From NCBI GenBank assembly GCA_034429715.1, contig DAOUFR010000042.1, forward strand, positions 1 through 21,354: 21,354 nt of DNA, read 5' to 3'. The notes below the pieces were generated by a model, which ran no database searches, had not been told where the DNA came from, and worked only from the letters and a program-made list of their open reading frames with translations. Origin of the DNA: CAIMUM01 sp034429715. GTDB lineage: Bacteria; Chloroflexota; Dehalococcoidia; GIF9; UBA5629. This document shows positions 1 to 7,187 of this stretch, piece after piece. Both the position numbers and the translations under genes were made by a program. Numbering within the stretch: the first letter of the stretch is position 1; every line of letters begins with the position of its first letter.

Positions 1-558
1 GAACAGGCCTCGGCAGAACTGGTGACCAAATTGGAGCAAAATTACCTCCGACAGCAGGAGGTACTGCTTTCAGTGCTGGAAAAAACACCCGAAGTTGCAC
101 AAAGCGGGATACTCAACGCGATAGAGAATTCCAATAAACACGTCGCCACGGTGATCCTGGCTCATGAGGGCGAGCAAGCTCTGCTGCAGTATCAGACGCA
201 GGTAAATCAACAGACGAGTAACCTGGGAAGCGAGACCAAATTAAAGGTACAGCAAAAGCTGCAGGCCGTGCACGGACAGTCCGGCCAGTCCTCCGGCAAC
301 AGCGACGGACAGGGTGTTCAAACACAAACACAGACTCAGATGCAGATTCAGGCACAGACTCAGACTGAGACACAGACAGAGACCCAGTCTCAAATCGAGG
401 TAACAACGCAGTCGATTCTACCGGTACAGGTCCAGGCTACCGTACAGACTCAGGTGCAGAGCGAAGAACAGACCGAACAGCAAAATCAACAGAATCAGGG
501 ACAGGGAACTTCGAACACCGGCTCCGGAGGCAGCGGCAAGGGCGGCGGCAACCAGTAA
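1..558 (+). CDS. DUF5667-like protein, C-terminal part
   Basis: The frame is open from base 1, so the gene starts outside the window; 185 codons and a stop are visible. The first ~50 residues are helical (VLLSVLEKTPEVAQSGILNA region) and resemble the end of DUF5667 domains, which are common in Chloroflexota and Actinobacteria. This assignment is from memory of the family pattern. From about nt 319 the protein becomes low complexity, with alternating Q/T and Q/E dipeptides, then a Gly/Ser-rich end (GSGGSGKGGGNQ). No membrane segment is visible in this part; a signal peptide or anchor could lie upstream. DUF5667 proteins have no established function. The GTG at 22 could be taken as a start but is probably internal, since the coding frame and helical character continue upstream of it. 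The gene ends 39 bases before a hairpin terminator. Confidence 0.75.
   Translation, partial: EQASAELVTKLEQNYLRQQEVLLSVLEKTPEVAQSGILNAIENSNKHVATVILAHEGEQALLQYQTQVNQQTSNLGSETKLKVQQKLQAVHGQSGQSSGNSDGQGVQTQTQTQMQIQAQTQTETQTETQSQIEVTTQSILPVQVQATVQTQVQSEEQTEQQNQQNQGQGTSNTGSGGSGKGGGNQ
319..400 (+). repeat. CAGACN-type microrepeat coding a Q/T/E tract
   Basis: Imperfect tandem hexamers of the type CAGACT, CAGACA and CAGACC run through this stretch and encode alternating Gln-Thr and Gln-Glu residues. The repeat lies inside the coding frame and keeps it open, so it is a repeat within a gene and not an intergenic element. Repeat number may vary between strains. Confidence 0.7.
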
Positions 559-597
559 TAGCATCTAATGCAACCGGCTCAGCAATTCCAACAATAA

Positions 598-635
598 AAG
601 AGGGCGGGTCATGTGACCCGCCCTCTTCTGTTTTT
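598..635. terminator. Bidirectional intrinsic terminator
   Basis: A perfect 14-base inverted repeat (AAGAGGGCGGGTCA, 598-611, against TGACCCGCCCTCTT, 614-627) is followed on the + strand by a T-rich run (TTTTT at 631-635). On the - strand it is followed by CTTTTATTGTTG. It sits between the convergent DUF5667-like gene and the acyl-CoA ligase gene and should end both transcripts. Confidence 0.9.
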
Positions 636-654
636 CCTTCTTTCGGCCCAGCCG

Positions 655-2358
655 CTATTTTTTAGCGCTCTCCGCCAGCTGGCTGCGCAGCTCGCGTTTG
701 AGCACCTTGCCGATGGCCGATGTGGGCAGCTTGTCCATAAAGACGATCTTCTTGGGTACCTTGTACGGCGCGACCCTGCTGCGCAGGTACTCAGTGATCT
801 TCTTCTTCTCCTCCTCGCTCTGCTCGATGCCGGGTTTGAGCACGATAGCCGTAGCTACCATCTCGGAGCCGGGCCGGTTAGGATCCGGTATACCCACGCT
901 CGCGCCCGTATCGACATCGGGGAACTCGCAGATAATGTCATCGAGCTGTCGCGTGAAGACCTTGTAGCCCGACACGTTGACCATGTCCTTGAGGCGGTCG
1001 ACCACGAACAGGTAGCCCTCCTCGTCCATCTGACCGATGTCTCCCGTATGAAACCAGCCGTCCTTCAATACCCTGGCCGTCTCCTCCGGTTTGCCGAAAT
1101 AGCCTTTAGTGAACACCTGAGGCCCCTTGATGATAATCTCGCCCGGCTCACCGAAGGGCACGGGCTCGCCGGTGGTGGTATCCACTATTTTAATATCGGT
1201 ATCGGATATGGGCAGACCGACCGAACCCGGCTTCTTTTTACCGAAAAGCGGCCCGGCCGTCACGATAGCGCTGGTCTCGGTCAGGCCGTATACCTCTACC
1301 AGCTTGTTCGCGCCCACAATGCTCTCAAACTCTTTGATATACTCCGGAGGGAAGGGCGCGGCGCCGCTGCAGAAATACTGAACTCCCGAGAAATCATAGG
1401 AACGGAAGGCGGGCTGCTTCATCAGCTCAAGGAAGATGACGGGCACATTGCCGATGAGGTTGGGCCTGGTCTTCTTCATCCACTTGATAATGAACTTCAG
1501 GTCGCGCGGGTTGGGCACAGACACCTGTGTGACTGCCTTGGAGAACATGGCCAGAGACATAATCAGGCCGGCGATGTGGAAAAGCGGCATGGCGGTAAGC
1601 CCGACCTGCTCCCCTACGGGCGTATCCAGCCAGGTCGTGACCTGTATCATCTGCTGCATCAGGTTGCGGTGGGTCAGCTCGGCGCCCTTGGGCAGCCCGG
1701 TGGTGCCGCCCGTATACTGCATGGCGCATGTATCGTCCAGACCTACCTTGACCTCGATACTGTCGGCCGGCATCTTTTTCATCACGTCCGTGAAAATCCA
1801 GACCTCCCTGCCCTCGAGAGTCTCAACCTTGCCCGTGGGCACCTTCTTAGATAGCTTGGCCAGCGTTTTGATCGGCTGCGGTATATAGTCCAGTATGCTG
1901 GTGAAAACGCATAGCTTGAGCTCCGTCTCCGAGACTATTCTCTTGATACGCGGGAAGAGGGCGTCCAGTGTCAAAATGGCTTTTGCGCCGGAGTCCTTGA
2001 GCTGGTATTTGAGCTCCTCCTCCGTCAGCAGCGGGCTGACGCCGCTCAGCACGCAGCCGGCCTTCTGCACGCCCAGCGCGGCAACATAGTATGCCGGCAG
2101 GTTGGGCAAGTTCACACCGACGATGTCGCCCTTCTTTATACCTGCTTTTTGCAGCAGCGCGGCAAAGCGGTTGGACATAGCATCCAGCTGGCCGAAGGTG
2201 AACGGCGTGCCCATATACCACAGGGCTATGCGTTTTGGGAATTTTTGAAAAGCCTCCTTGATAGATTCCCAGAAGGTGAGCTCGGGATACTTGATGTTGG
2301 CGGGGACATGCGGATCATATTGCTTGATCCATGGTCTCTGATCGTAATGATCAGCCAT
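655..2358 (-). CDS. AMP-forming acyl-CoA synthetase (fatty/aromatic acid-CoA ligase)
   Basis: 567-residue member of the ANL adenylating superfamily, full length for medium/long-chain acyl-CoA ligases. These make an acyl-AMP from a carboxylate and ATP, then transfer the acyl group to CoA. Visible motifs: phosphate-binding loop YTGGTTGLPKG (215-225), YGLTE (357-361), GWFHTGD (434-440), the hinge-region VVDRLKDM (452-459), and the C-terminal catalytic Lys at K551 in SAIGKVLKRELR. No signal peptide or membrane segment, so it is probably cytoplasmic. An ATG start with GAGGAGG ten bases upstream supports the N-terminus. It is the last gene of a five-gene - strand run, with a 193-base gap before it that may hold its own promoter. 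Substrate is unknown; the neighbouring aldehyde dehydrogenases could supply the acid. Confidence 0.92.
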   Translation of the reverse strand: MADHYDQRPWIKQYDPHVPANIKYPELTFWESIKEAFQKFPKRIALWYMGTPFTFGQLDAMSNRFAALLQKAGIKKGDIVGVNLPNLPAYYVAALGVQKAGCVLSGVSPLLTEEELKYQLKDSGAKAILTLDALFPRIKRIVSETELKLCVFTSILDYIPQPIKTLAKLSKKVPTGKVETLEGREVWIFTDVMKKMPADSIEVKVGLDDTCAMQYTGGTTGLPKGAELTHRNLMQQMIQVTTWLDTPVGEQVGLTAMPLFHIAGLIMSLAMFSKAVTQVSVPNPRDLKFIIKWMKKTRPNLIGNVPVIFLELMKQPAFRSYDFSGVQYFCSGAAPFPPEYIKEFESIVGANKLVEVYGLTETSAIVTAGPLFGKKKPGSVGLPISDTDIKIVDTTTGEPVPFGEPGEIIIKGPQVFTKGYFGKPEETARVLKDGWFHTGDIGQMDEEGYLFVVDRLKDMVNVSGYKVFTRQLDDIICEFPDVDTGASVGIPDPNRPGSEMVATAIVLKPGIEQSEEEKKKITEYLRSRVAPYKVPKKIVFMDKLPTSAIGKVLKRELRSQLAESAKK

Positions 2359-2390
2359 CGTGCAACAACCTCCTCAATTTTTTATGATAG

Positions 2391-2404
2391 CCGGAAGATT
2401 CCGG
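2391..2404. promoter_or_regulatory. Short inverted repeat, possible operator
   Basis: CCGGAA and TTCCGG arms around a 2-base centre lie in the leader of the acyl-CoA ligase gene, 33 bases before its ATG. The symmetry would suit a dimeric regulator or a small hairpin near the ribosome-binding site. No second copy was found nearby. Confidence 0.25.
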
Positions 2405-2478
2405 CCTGACCACCAACCGATAGCGCCGACCCGGACAACCTCAGAAAACCGCTGTCTTAACAGGAATAATCTGCGCCC

Positions 2479-2507
2479 ATTGTATCAGATTTAAAAGAAA
2501 TTGAAAG
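2479..2507 (-). promoter_or_regulatory. Weak sigma-70-like promoter for the acyl-CoA ligase
   Basis: On the - strand the -10 candidate TACAAT (2479-2484) matches the consensus at 5 of 6 positions. CTTTCA (2502-2507) lies 17 bases upstream as a poor -35. It is in the gap between the hydrolase and ligase genes and would give a leader of about 114 bases. The ligase could equally be reached by readthrough from upstream. Confidence 0.3.
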
Positions 2508-2551
2508 ACGTTCGCGTTTCAAGGGCTTATTATCACAGATTTCATATGCAA

Positions 2552-3232
2552 CTATCGGCATGTGAGCTCATCCAGGAATTCCCCGATGAACTGCCTCACT
2601 TCATCCGCCGGTTTGATCACCCCGTAGTGACCTTCACACAGGACGTCAGCTTCAAGTTGCATTATTCTCTCAAGCGATTTCGCCGCAAGCCGCGGATCGC
2701 CTCCCCACATGGGCATATATGGGCCGTGTATGTCCTGCCCGAAGAGTATCTTTTCTCCCCCCGATTCGATCAGTACTACCATGCTGCCGGGCGTATGCCC
2801 GGGCACATGCATGAAACTGAATTTTGTCGTACCTATGACCAGTTCATTCAACTGCCCCGCGAGTTTTTCGTCCACCGGGCACGGACTGTAGCGCACGCCA
2901 TAGTGTTCGGCGCCAACCTTCTTGCCCGATTCTATGGCTGCGGAATCTTCCATATGAGCGATCACCCGCAGGTTGAACCTTTGGCGCAGGTCCGCTGCGG
3001 ATCCGATATGATCGATGTGCGCATGGGTTATGATAAGCGTGGTTAACTGCTCGGGCATGAAACCCAGCGCATGTATATTGTCGATCAGCCTGTCCGTGCT
3101 CCTGCCCGCCCCGGCATCGATCAGGACCAGCTCGCCGGCATCGACCAGGTAAACGCAGCAATCCATGCCGCTGGAGATATCGGAGCTGCCGACCATATAG
3201 ACCTTTTCACAAACTCTGAAAGGGCTCTGCAT
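2552..3232 (-). CDS. Metallo-beta-lactamase-fold hydrolase
   Basis: 226-residue protein of the MBL superfamily, usual length for single-domain glyoxalase II-like or thioesterase-like members. The metal-binding set is complete: HAHIDH with H70, H72, D74 and H75, then H146 in HVPGHTPGS, D167 in FGQD, and H202 in CEGHYG. These normally hold two metal ions and act on thioesters, lactones or phosphodiesters. No signal peptide is visible. The ATG lies seven bases after the stop of the methyltransferase gene, so the two are almost certainly co-transcribed. Context (acyl-CoA ligase, carboxyl methyltransferase) makes an ester or thioester substrate plausible, but the sequence alone does not show this. 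Confidence 0.88.
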   Translation of the reverse strand: MQSPFRVCEKVYMVGSSDISSGMDCCVYLVDAGELVLIDAGAGRSTDRLIDNIHALGFMPEQLTTLIITHAHIDHIGSAADLRQRFNLRVIAHMEDSAAIESGKKVGAEHYGVRYSPCPVDEKLAGQLNELVIGTTKFSFMHVPGHTPGSMVVLIESGGEKILFGQDIHGPYMPMWGGDPRLAAKSLERIMQLEADVLCEGHYGVIKPADEVRQFIGEFLDELTCR

Positions 3233-3239
3233 CTCCGTC

Positions 3240-4334
3240 CTACCGTTTTATGAGCTCAAGCAGGCAGTACTCGTAAGGCAGTCCACCGGGAGTATGATAG
3301 AACTTGTCCCTCAACCTCTGATAAATCTCTTCGATCTCTCCCTTGTCATCGGCGGCAAGCCCTGTTTTAATAGAAGATTCGCTCCACGCCCGTACCACGT
3401 GGGCCAGTGTGTCGGCCAGTTTGCCCCTGGACTGCTGGTCGTCCAGTTGATTCTTAAATTGCGCATAGTAGGCACAGGGGACGGTCATCTCTTCAAAGAA
3501 TCCGAGTTTAAACGTTTGCGCCAGCCCATCTTCTCCTATCAGGGACTTCATCTCCTGCGGCGTGGCAAAATAGTCGGGCACAAAAATAGCCTTCCATTCC
3601 TCTTCTTTGATCCTGCCCTCCCTGCATAGCTCGTGACAGACATCGCGCAGGTTGTTATATCCCGCCGACGCCGGCCAGCGGTCGCCGCCGCGATTGGTCA
3701 AATTGGCCATAAACAGCGCGCCCCCCTTGACCATCTCGACAGCGCGTTCCCTCAAAAATACTCTCCAATCCTTCTTCCATTTTTCGATGAATTTGCGGCG
3801 GTCCTTTTCAGACAGCTGGTTGGCCTGTATATGCGACGGATGTTGAAAAAATTCCGTGCCAACGTCTTCGGTATTAAGCCAGTGCAGTGATGTGGATGAG
3901 AACCCGAGATGCAGTTTTCCTTTAATCTCGGGAAACGCCTTGTAAAAGGATCGCCGGATATAGTCAGCCTCCACGCCGCCCAGCTGTTTCAACCTCGAGC
4001 CTGCCCAGAATTGGTCGAAATAGTCCCGCACGGCTATATCGTTATAGACCAGCCTGATTTTAAGCGAAGGATTTATGGCACGGATCTGCCCGATGATATT
4101 TTCAAACAGGCTGCTCGAATTCACGCCGTCTGCTGCGCCATAGTCGGCCATTACGAAGGTCGTCTCCGGGCCCATGCGGCTAATGACGGGAGCTATGGAG
4201 CGAATGTACTTCAGGATCTCCGGCATTATCTTGAACTCCACCGCCCTTGCCGTGTCGGAAATGCGGCTGTAATCGCCGGTCATGGTCGGCATGTAATGCT
4301 GCGCTGCTGCGTCATTCTTGTTTCGATCTGCCAC
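3240..4334 (-). CDS. SABATH-type SAM-dependent carboxyl methyltransferase
   Basis: 364 residues, the usual size for the SABATH family (salicylate, benzoate and theobromine methyltransferases, Pfam Methyltransf_7). The family transfers methyl from SAM to small-molecule carboxylates or ring nitrogens. Visible marks: the SAM-binding motif MADYGAADG (62-70), the acidic VYNDI segment around 97-100, and SSTSLHWL (146-153), which corresponds to the substrate/SAM-pocket SSYSLHWLS signature of the plant enzymes. No signal peptide. The start is GTG, chosen because AGGAGAGAGG lies just upstream. The gene follows the fusion dehydrogenase after 137 bases and precedes the MBL hydrolase by seven. A methyl ester of an acid made by this operon is a reasonable product, but substrate is not predictable from sequence. 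Bacterial SABATH members exist but are much less studied than plant ones. Confidence 0.82.
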   Translation of the reverse strand: MADRNKNDAAAQHYMPTMTGDYSRISDTARAVEFKIMPEILKYIRSIAPVISRMGPETTFVMADYGAADGVNSSSLFENIIGQIRAINPSLKIRLVYNDIAVRDYFDQFWAGSRLKQLGGVEADYIRRSFYKAFPEIKGKLHLGFSSTSLHWLNTEDVGTEFFQHPSHIQANQLSEKDRRKFIEKWKKDWRVFLRERAVEMVKGGALFMANLTNRGGDRWPASAGYNNLRDVCHELCREGRIKEEEWKAIFVPDYFATPQEMKSLIGEDGLAQTFKLGFFEEMTVPCAYYAQFKNQLDDQQSRGKLADTLAHVVRAWSESSIKTGLAADDKGEIEEIYQRLRDKFYHTPGGLPYEYCLLELIKR

Positions 4335-4423
4335 TTAACCTCTCTCCTGATCGCTGCTGCGGGAAATTTCACATTCCAATATACCATTGAAGCGGCGGCG
4401 CTCACAACAGGCATCGTAGCTGC

Positions 4424-4453
4424 GGAAGAGGGCGCCCGCAGGCGCCCTCTTCC
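4424..4453. repeat. Intergenic hairpin without a T tract
   Basis: A perfect 13-base inverted repeat (GGAAGAGGGCGCC, 4424-4436, and its complement at 4441-4453) with loop CGCA lies 18 bases beyond the fusion-gene stop on the - strand. Neither strand shows the U-run needed for an intrinsic terminator. It may be an mRNA 3'-end stabiliser, a processing site or a partial terminator setting expression of the methyltransferase and hydrolase below that of the dehydrogenases. Confidence 0.6.
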
Positions 4454-4471
4454 CATAGGAGGTAATAGCGC

Positions 4472-7132
4472 TTAATAAGCCTGCGTGTACAGTTGAATTA
4501 TGTCGTTGGGATCGCTGACGGGACGTCCGTTGAAGATAACGGCCGTATCTGCGATGGCATGGAAGGCGCATATGGCCAGGTTTTCCTCAGGAACGCCCAC
4601 ATCGCGCAGCCTCATGGGATGCCCAACCTTCTGCATGAGCGCTTCAACGGCGTCCGCCGCCGCCAGGGCGGCATCTTTTTCACCCATTCCTTTGATGTTG
4701 ACGCCCAGCGCATGCGCCACCAGCGCAAGCTTGTCGGCGGATGTTTCGACGTTGTAACGCATCACCTTGGGGAGTACGATGCCGCAGGCAGCGCCGTGCG
4801 GCACGTGATGAAGCGCGCCGACGGTGTGCGCCATGCCGTGAGCCAGCCCGACCTGGGCTGTAGTAAAGGCCCAGCCGGCCATGGTGGCAGCCACCTGCAG
4901 ATTAATCCTGGCTTTCTCGTTCTTCCCATCCTCCGCAGCCAGCGGAAGGTTCTCCCCGATCAACCTGATAGCCTGCAGCGCCATGCCGTCGCAGATCAGG
5001 TTGGACATGGTGCTGGTCATGGCCTCCACAGCGTGAGTTAAAGCGTCCATGGCCGTCGATACCGTCAGCGATTTGGGCAGCCCCAGTGTGAAGATCGGAT
5101 CGAGTATGGCCACATTCGGCGAGATCTTCGGATCCACAATGAACAGCTTGCGGCCGGCGGTGTGGCTGGTGAGCACGGCTACGCTGGTCACCTCACTGCC
5201 GGTGCCGGATGTTGTGGGAACGGCGATGTGCGGTGTCTGCGGCTCGGTCAGCACCAGGAAGTTGAGATAATCGTTGGCCTTGCCGCCGTTTTTAAGGGTA
5301 ACACAGACACCCTTGGCGGTATCCATAACGCTGCCACCGCCCACGCTGACGATGCAGTCGGCCTGGAGCTCCCTTGCCACCCCGGTGGCGGTATCCACCG
5401 CTTCAAGATCAGGGTCGGCAGGTATTTTATCGAACATCCCGACGCAGAAATCCGCCAGGGCATTCTTTACCAGATCGGCCAACCCGGCCGCTTTAACGCC
5501 CGGATCGGTCAGGATGAGCGCCCTCTTGCAGCCCAGGTCGACTATCGCCTTATAGATCGACGAAAGCGCCCCGTGGCCGGACACGACGGTTGTAGGAGCG
5601 GAGTAGGTGAATCCGTCCACTTTCTTGTAGTCCGATATCAGCTGGAAGTACATATTGGTATGGTTGTGGGCCATGGAATTGACATGGATACGTTTTATCT
5701 GCGTGTATTCGTGCAGGCACTCCAAACCGAAATCGCGGCCGATTCCCGATTGCCTGTAGCCTCCGAAGGGACAGAAGTCCGAGAAGATGTGGTAGTTGTT
5801 GATCCACATCGTGCCCGTGCGTACCTGGCCGGCCAGGCGCTGGGCCCTGGCGTTATTGCCGGAGAACACGCCGCCCGCCAGACCGTAAATAGAATCGTTG
5901 GCGATGGCCAGCGCCTCCTCGTCACTGTCGAACTTGATAACGCTGACCACGGGGCCGAAGATCTCCTCCTGGGCGATGCGCATCCTGTTGTTCACCCTGG
6001 CAAAGATGGTGGGGGCGTAGTAATTGCCTTCCGGCATGCCGGGAACGTCGACGCGCTTGCCGCCCGTGATAACCTCTGCGCCCTCTTCTTTACCGATTTT
6101 AACGTAGCGTTCGACGGTGGCCAGCTGTTCCTTGCTGACGATCGGGCCCATGTGTGACCTGGCATCCATCTGGTAGCCTACGCGCAGCATCTCGGCGCGC
6201 TTCTTCATTTTATCCAGGAACTGATCGTAGATTTTGGACTGCACCAGCAGCCTGGTACCCGATGAACATACCTGTCCCTGATGGAAGAAGGTGCCGAAGC
6301 AGGCGCCTTCCACCGCCAGGTCGATGTCCGCGTCATCCAGTATGATATTGGCCGATTTGCCGCCCAGCTCCAGCGAAACTTTTTTCACAGTGCCGGCGGC
6401 CATCCTCATGATCTCACGCCCTACCTCCGTGCTGCCGGTCAGCGCGACTTTGTCCACATCGGGGTGCGTGCAGAGCACCTTGCCCAGCTCACCACCCGGG
6501 CCCGGTAAGACATTGATCACGCCGTCGGGAATGCCGGCCGCCTTGGCGGCCTCAGCTAAAATGCAGGCGGTCAACGGGGTCACCGACGCCGGTTTTATTA
6601 CTATGGTATTGCCCATGCAGAGGGCCGGGGTGATCTTCCAGACTGCGATATACATGGGGTAGTTCCAGGGCACGATACCCACGCATACCCCCAGCGGCTC
6701 CCTGCGGATGAACTCACGTCCGGGCGCAAAGGCATTGCCCGATACGGGTATCTCCTCCTCCCAGGGGAATTTGGTGGCCGCCGCCAGGCTCAAATTGCGC
6801 ATATGTGTGATGGAGATGAGCGGCATGAATTTGGCCAGCGATATGATCTGGCCCGCGTCCATCGATTCAGTGGCAGCCAGGCGCAGCCCCTGCTGGGCAA
6901 CCTGGTCGGCGAAATCCTGTACCTTGGCCATGCGCGCCTTGACCGGCATCCTGCTCCACTCACCCTTATCGAACGCCCTGCGCGCCGCCGCGATGGCGGC
7001 CTCGGCATCCTCCTTGCCCGCCTGCGCCACGGTGGCAATGGGCGCTCCTGTGCCCGGATCGATCGTCTGGAATTTTTTCCCGCTCCTGGCCTCGACAAAT
7101 TTGCCGTCGATAAAAAGTTTATAATGGTCCAT
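4472..7132 (-). CDS. Aldehyde dehydrogenase-iron alcohol dehydrogenase fusion
   Basis: One 886-residue frame holds two complete enzymes. Residues 1-486 are a classical NAD(P)-dependent aldehyde dehydrogenase: PWNYP with N157, LELGGK with general base E255, GQVCSS with nucleophile C289, and QEEIFGP with E390. Residues ~487-886 are a group III iron-type alcohol dehydrogenase: GGGSVMD (598-604) for NAD binding, and Fe ligands D696, H700, H765 and H779 with H769 between. Predicted activity is alcohol to aldehyde to acid, or the reverse reductions. It differs from AdhE, whose N-terminal half is a CoA-acylating enzyme; the C289/E255 pair here looks non-acylating. The junction reads RIHVNSMAHNHTN with almost no linker. 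The internal ATG at 5674 has no ribosome-binding site, so a single polypeptide is expected. GGGAGG precedes the ATG at 7132. It lies 55 bases after the other aldehyde dehydrogenase gene. Confidence 0.9.
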   Translation of the reverse strand: MDHYKLFIDGKFVEARSGKKFQTIDPGTGAPIATVAQAGKEDAEAAIAAARRAFDKGEWSRMPVKARMAKVQDFADQVAQQGLRLAATESMDAGQIISLAKFMPLISITHMRNLSLAAATKFPWEEEIPVSGNAFAPGREFIRREPLGVCVGIVPWNYPMYIAVWKITPALCMGNTIVIKPASVTPLTACILAEAAKAAGIPDGVINVLPGPGGELGKVLCTHPDVDKVALTGSTEVGREIMRMAAGTVKKVSLELGGKSANIILDDADIDLAVEGACFGTFFHQGQVCSSGTRLLVQSKIYDQFLDKMKKRAEMLRVGYQMDARSHMGPIVSKEQLATVERYVKIGKEEGAEVITGGKRVDVPGMPEGNYYAPTIFARVNNRMRIAQEEIFGPVVSVIKFDSDEEALAIANDSIYGLAGGVFSGNNARAQRLAGQVRTGTMWINNYHIFSDFCPFGGYRQSGIGRDFGLECLHEYTQIKRIHVNSMAHNHTNMYFQLISDYKKVDGFTYSAPTTVVSGHGALSSIYKAIVDLGCKRALILTDPGVKAAGLADLVKNALADFCVGMFDKIPADPDLEAVDTATGVARELQADCIVSVGGGSVMDTAKGVCVTLKNGGKANDYLNFLVLTEPQTPHIAVPTTSGTGSEVTSVAVLTSHTAGRKLFIVDPKISPNVAILDPIFTLGLPKSLTVSTAMDALTHAVEAMTSTMSNLICDGMALQAIRLIGENLPLAAEDGKNEKARINLQVAATMAGWAFTTAQVGLAHGMAHTVGALHHVPHGAACGIVLPKVMRYNVETSADKLALVAHALGVNIKGMGEKDAALAAADAVEALMQKVGHPMRLRDVGVPEENLAICAFHAIADTAVIFNGRPVSDPNDIIQLYTQAY

Positions 7133-7187
7133 GCACTCCCTCCCTCAATATATTTGTCTCTAACTGTTGAACATCACTTTATTCAGC

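Noticed and set aside
22..24. GTG as the true start of the first gene
   Set aside because: The frame stays open to base 1 with helical coding character and the family domain should extend upstream, so the gene is treated as partial.
613..1854. 413-codon + strand open frame
   Set aside because: Antisense to the acyl-CoA ligase; explained by codon bias of the real gene, and it starts inside the terminator.
2501..3046. 181-codon + strand open frame
   Set aside because: Antisense to the MBL hydrolase with its full metal-binding set.
5672..5674. Separate start for the alcohol dehydrogenase half
   Set aside because: The in-frame ATG has no ribosome-binding site and there is no stop before it, so one fused protein is the simpler reading.
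5162..6157. 331-codon + strand open frame
   Set aside because: Lies wholly antisense to the fusion dehydrogenase, whose catalytic motifs are all intact; the antisense translation has no recognisable domain.
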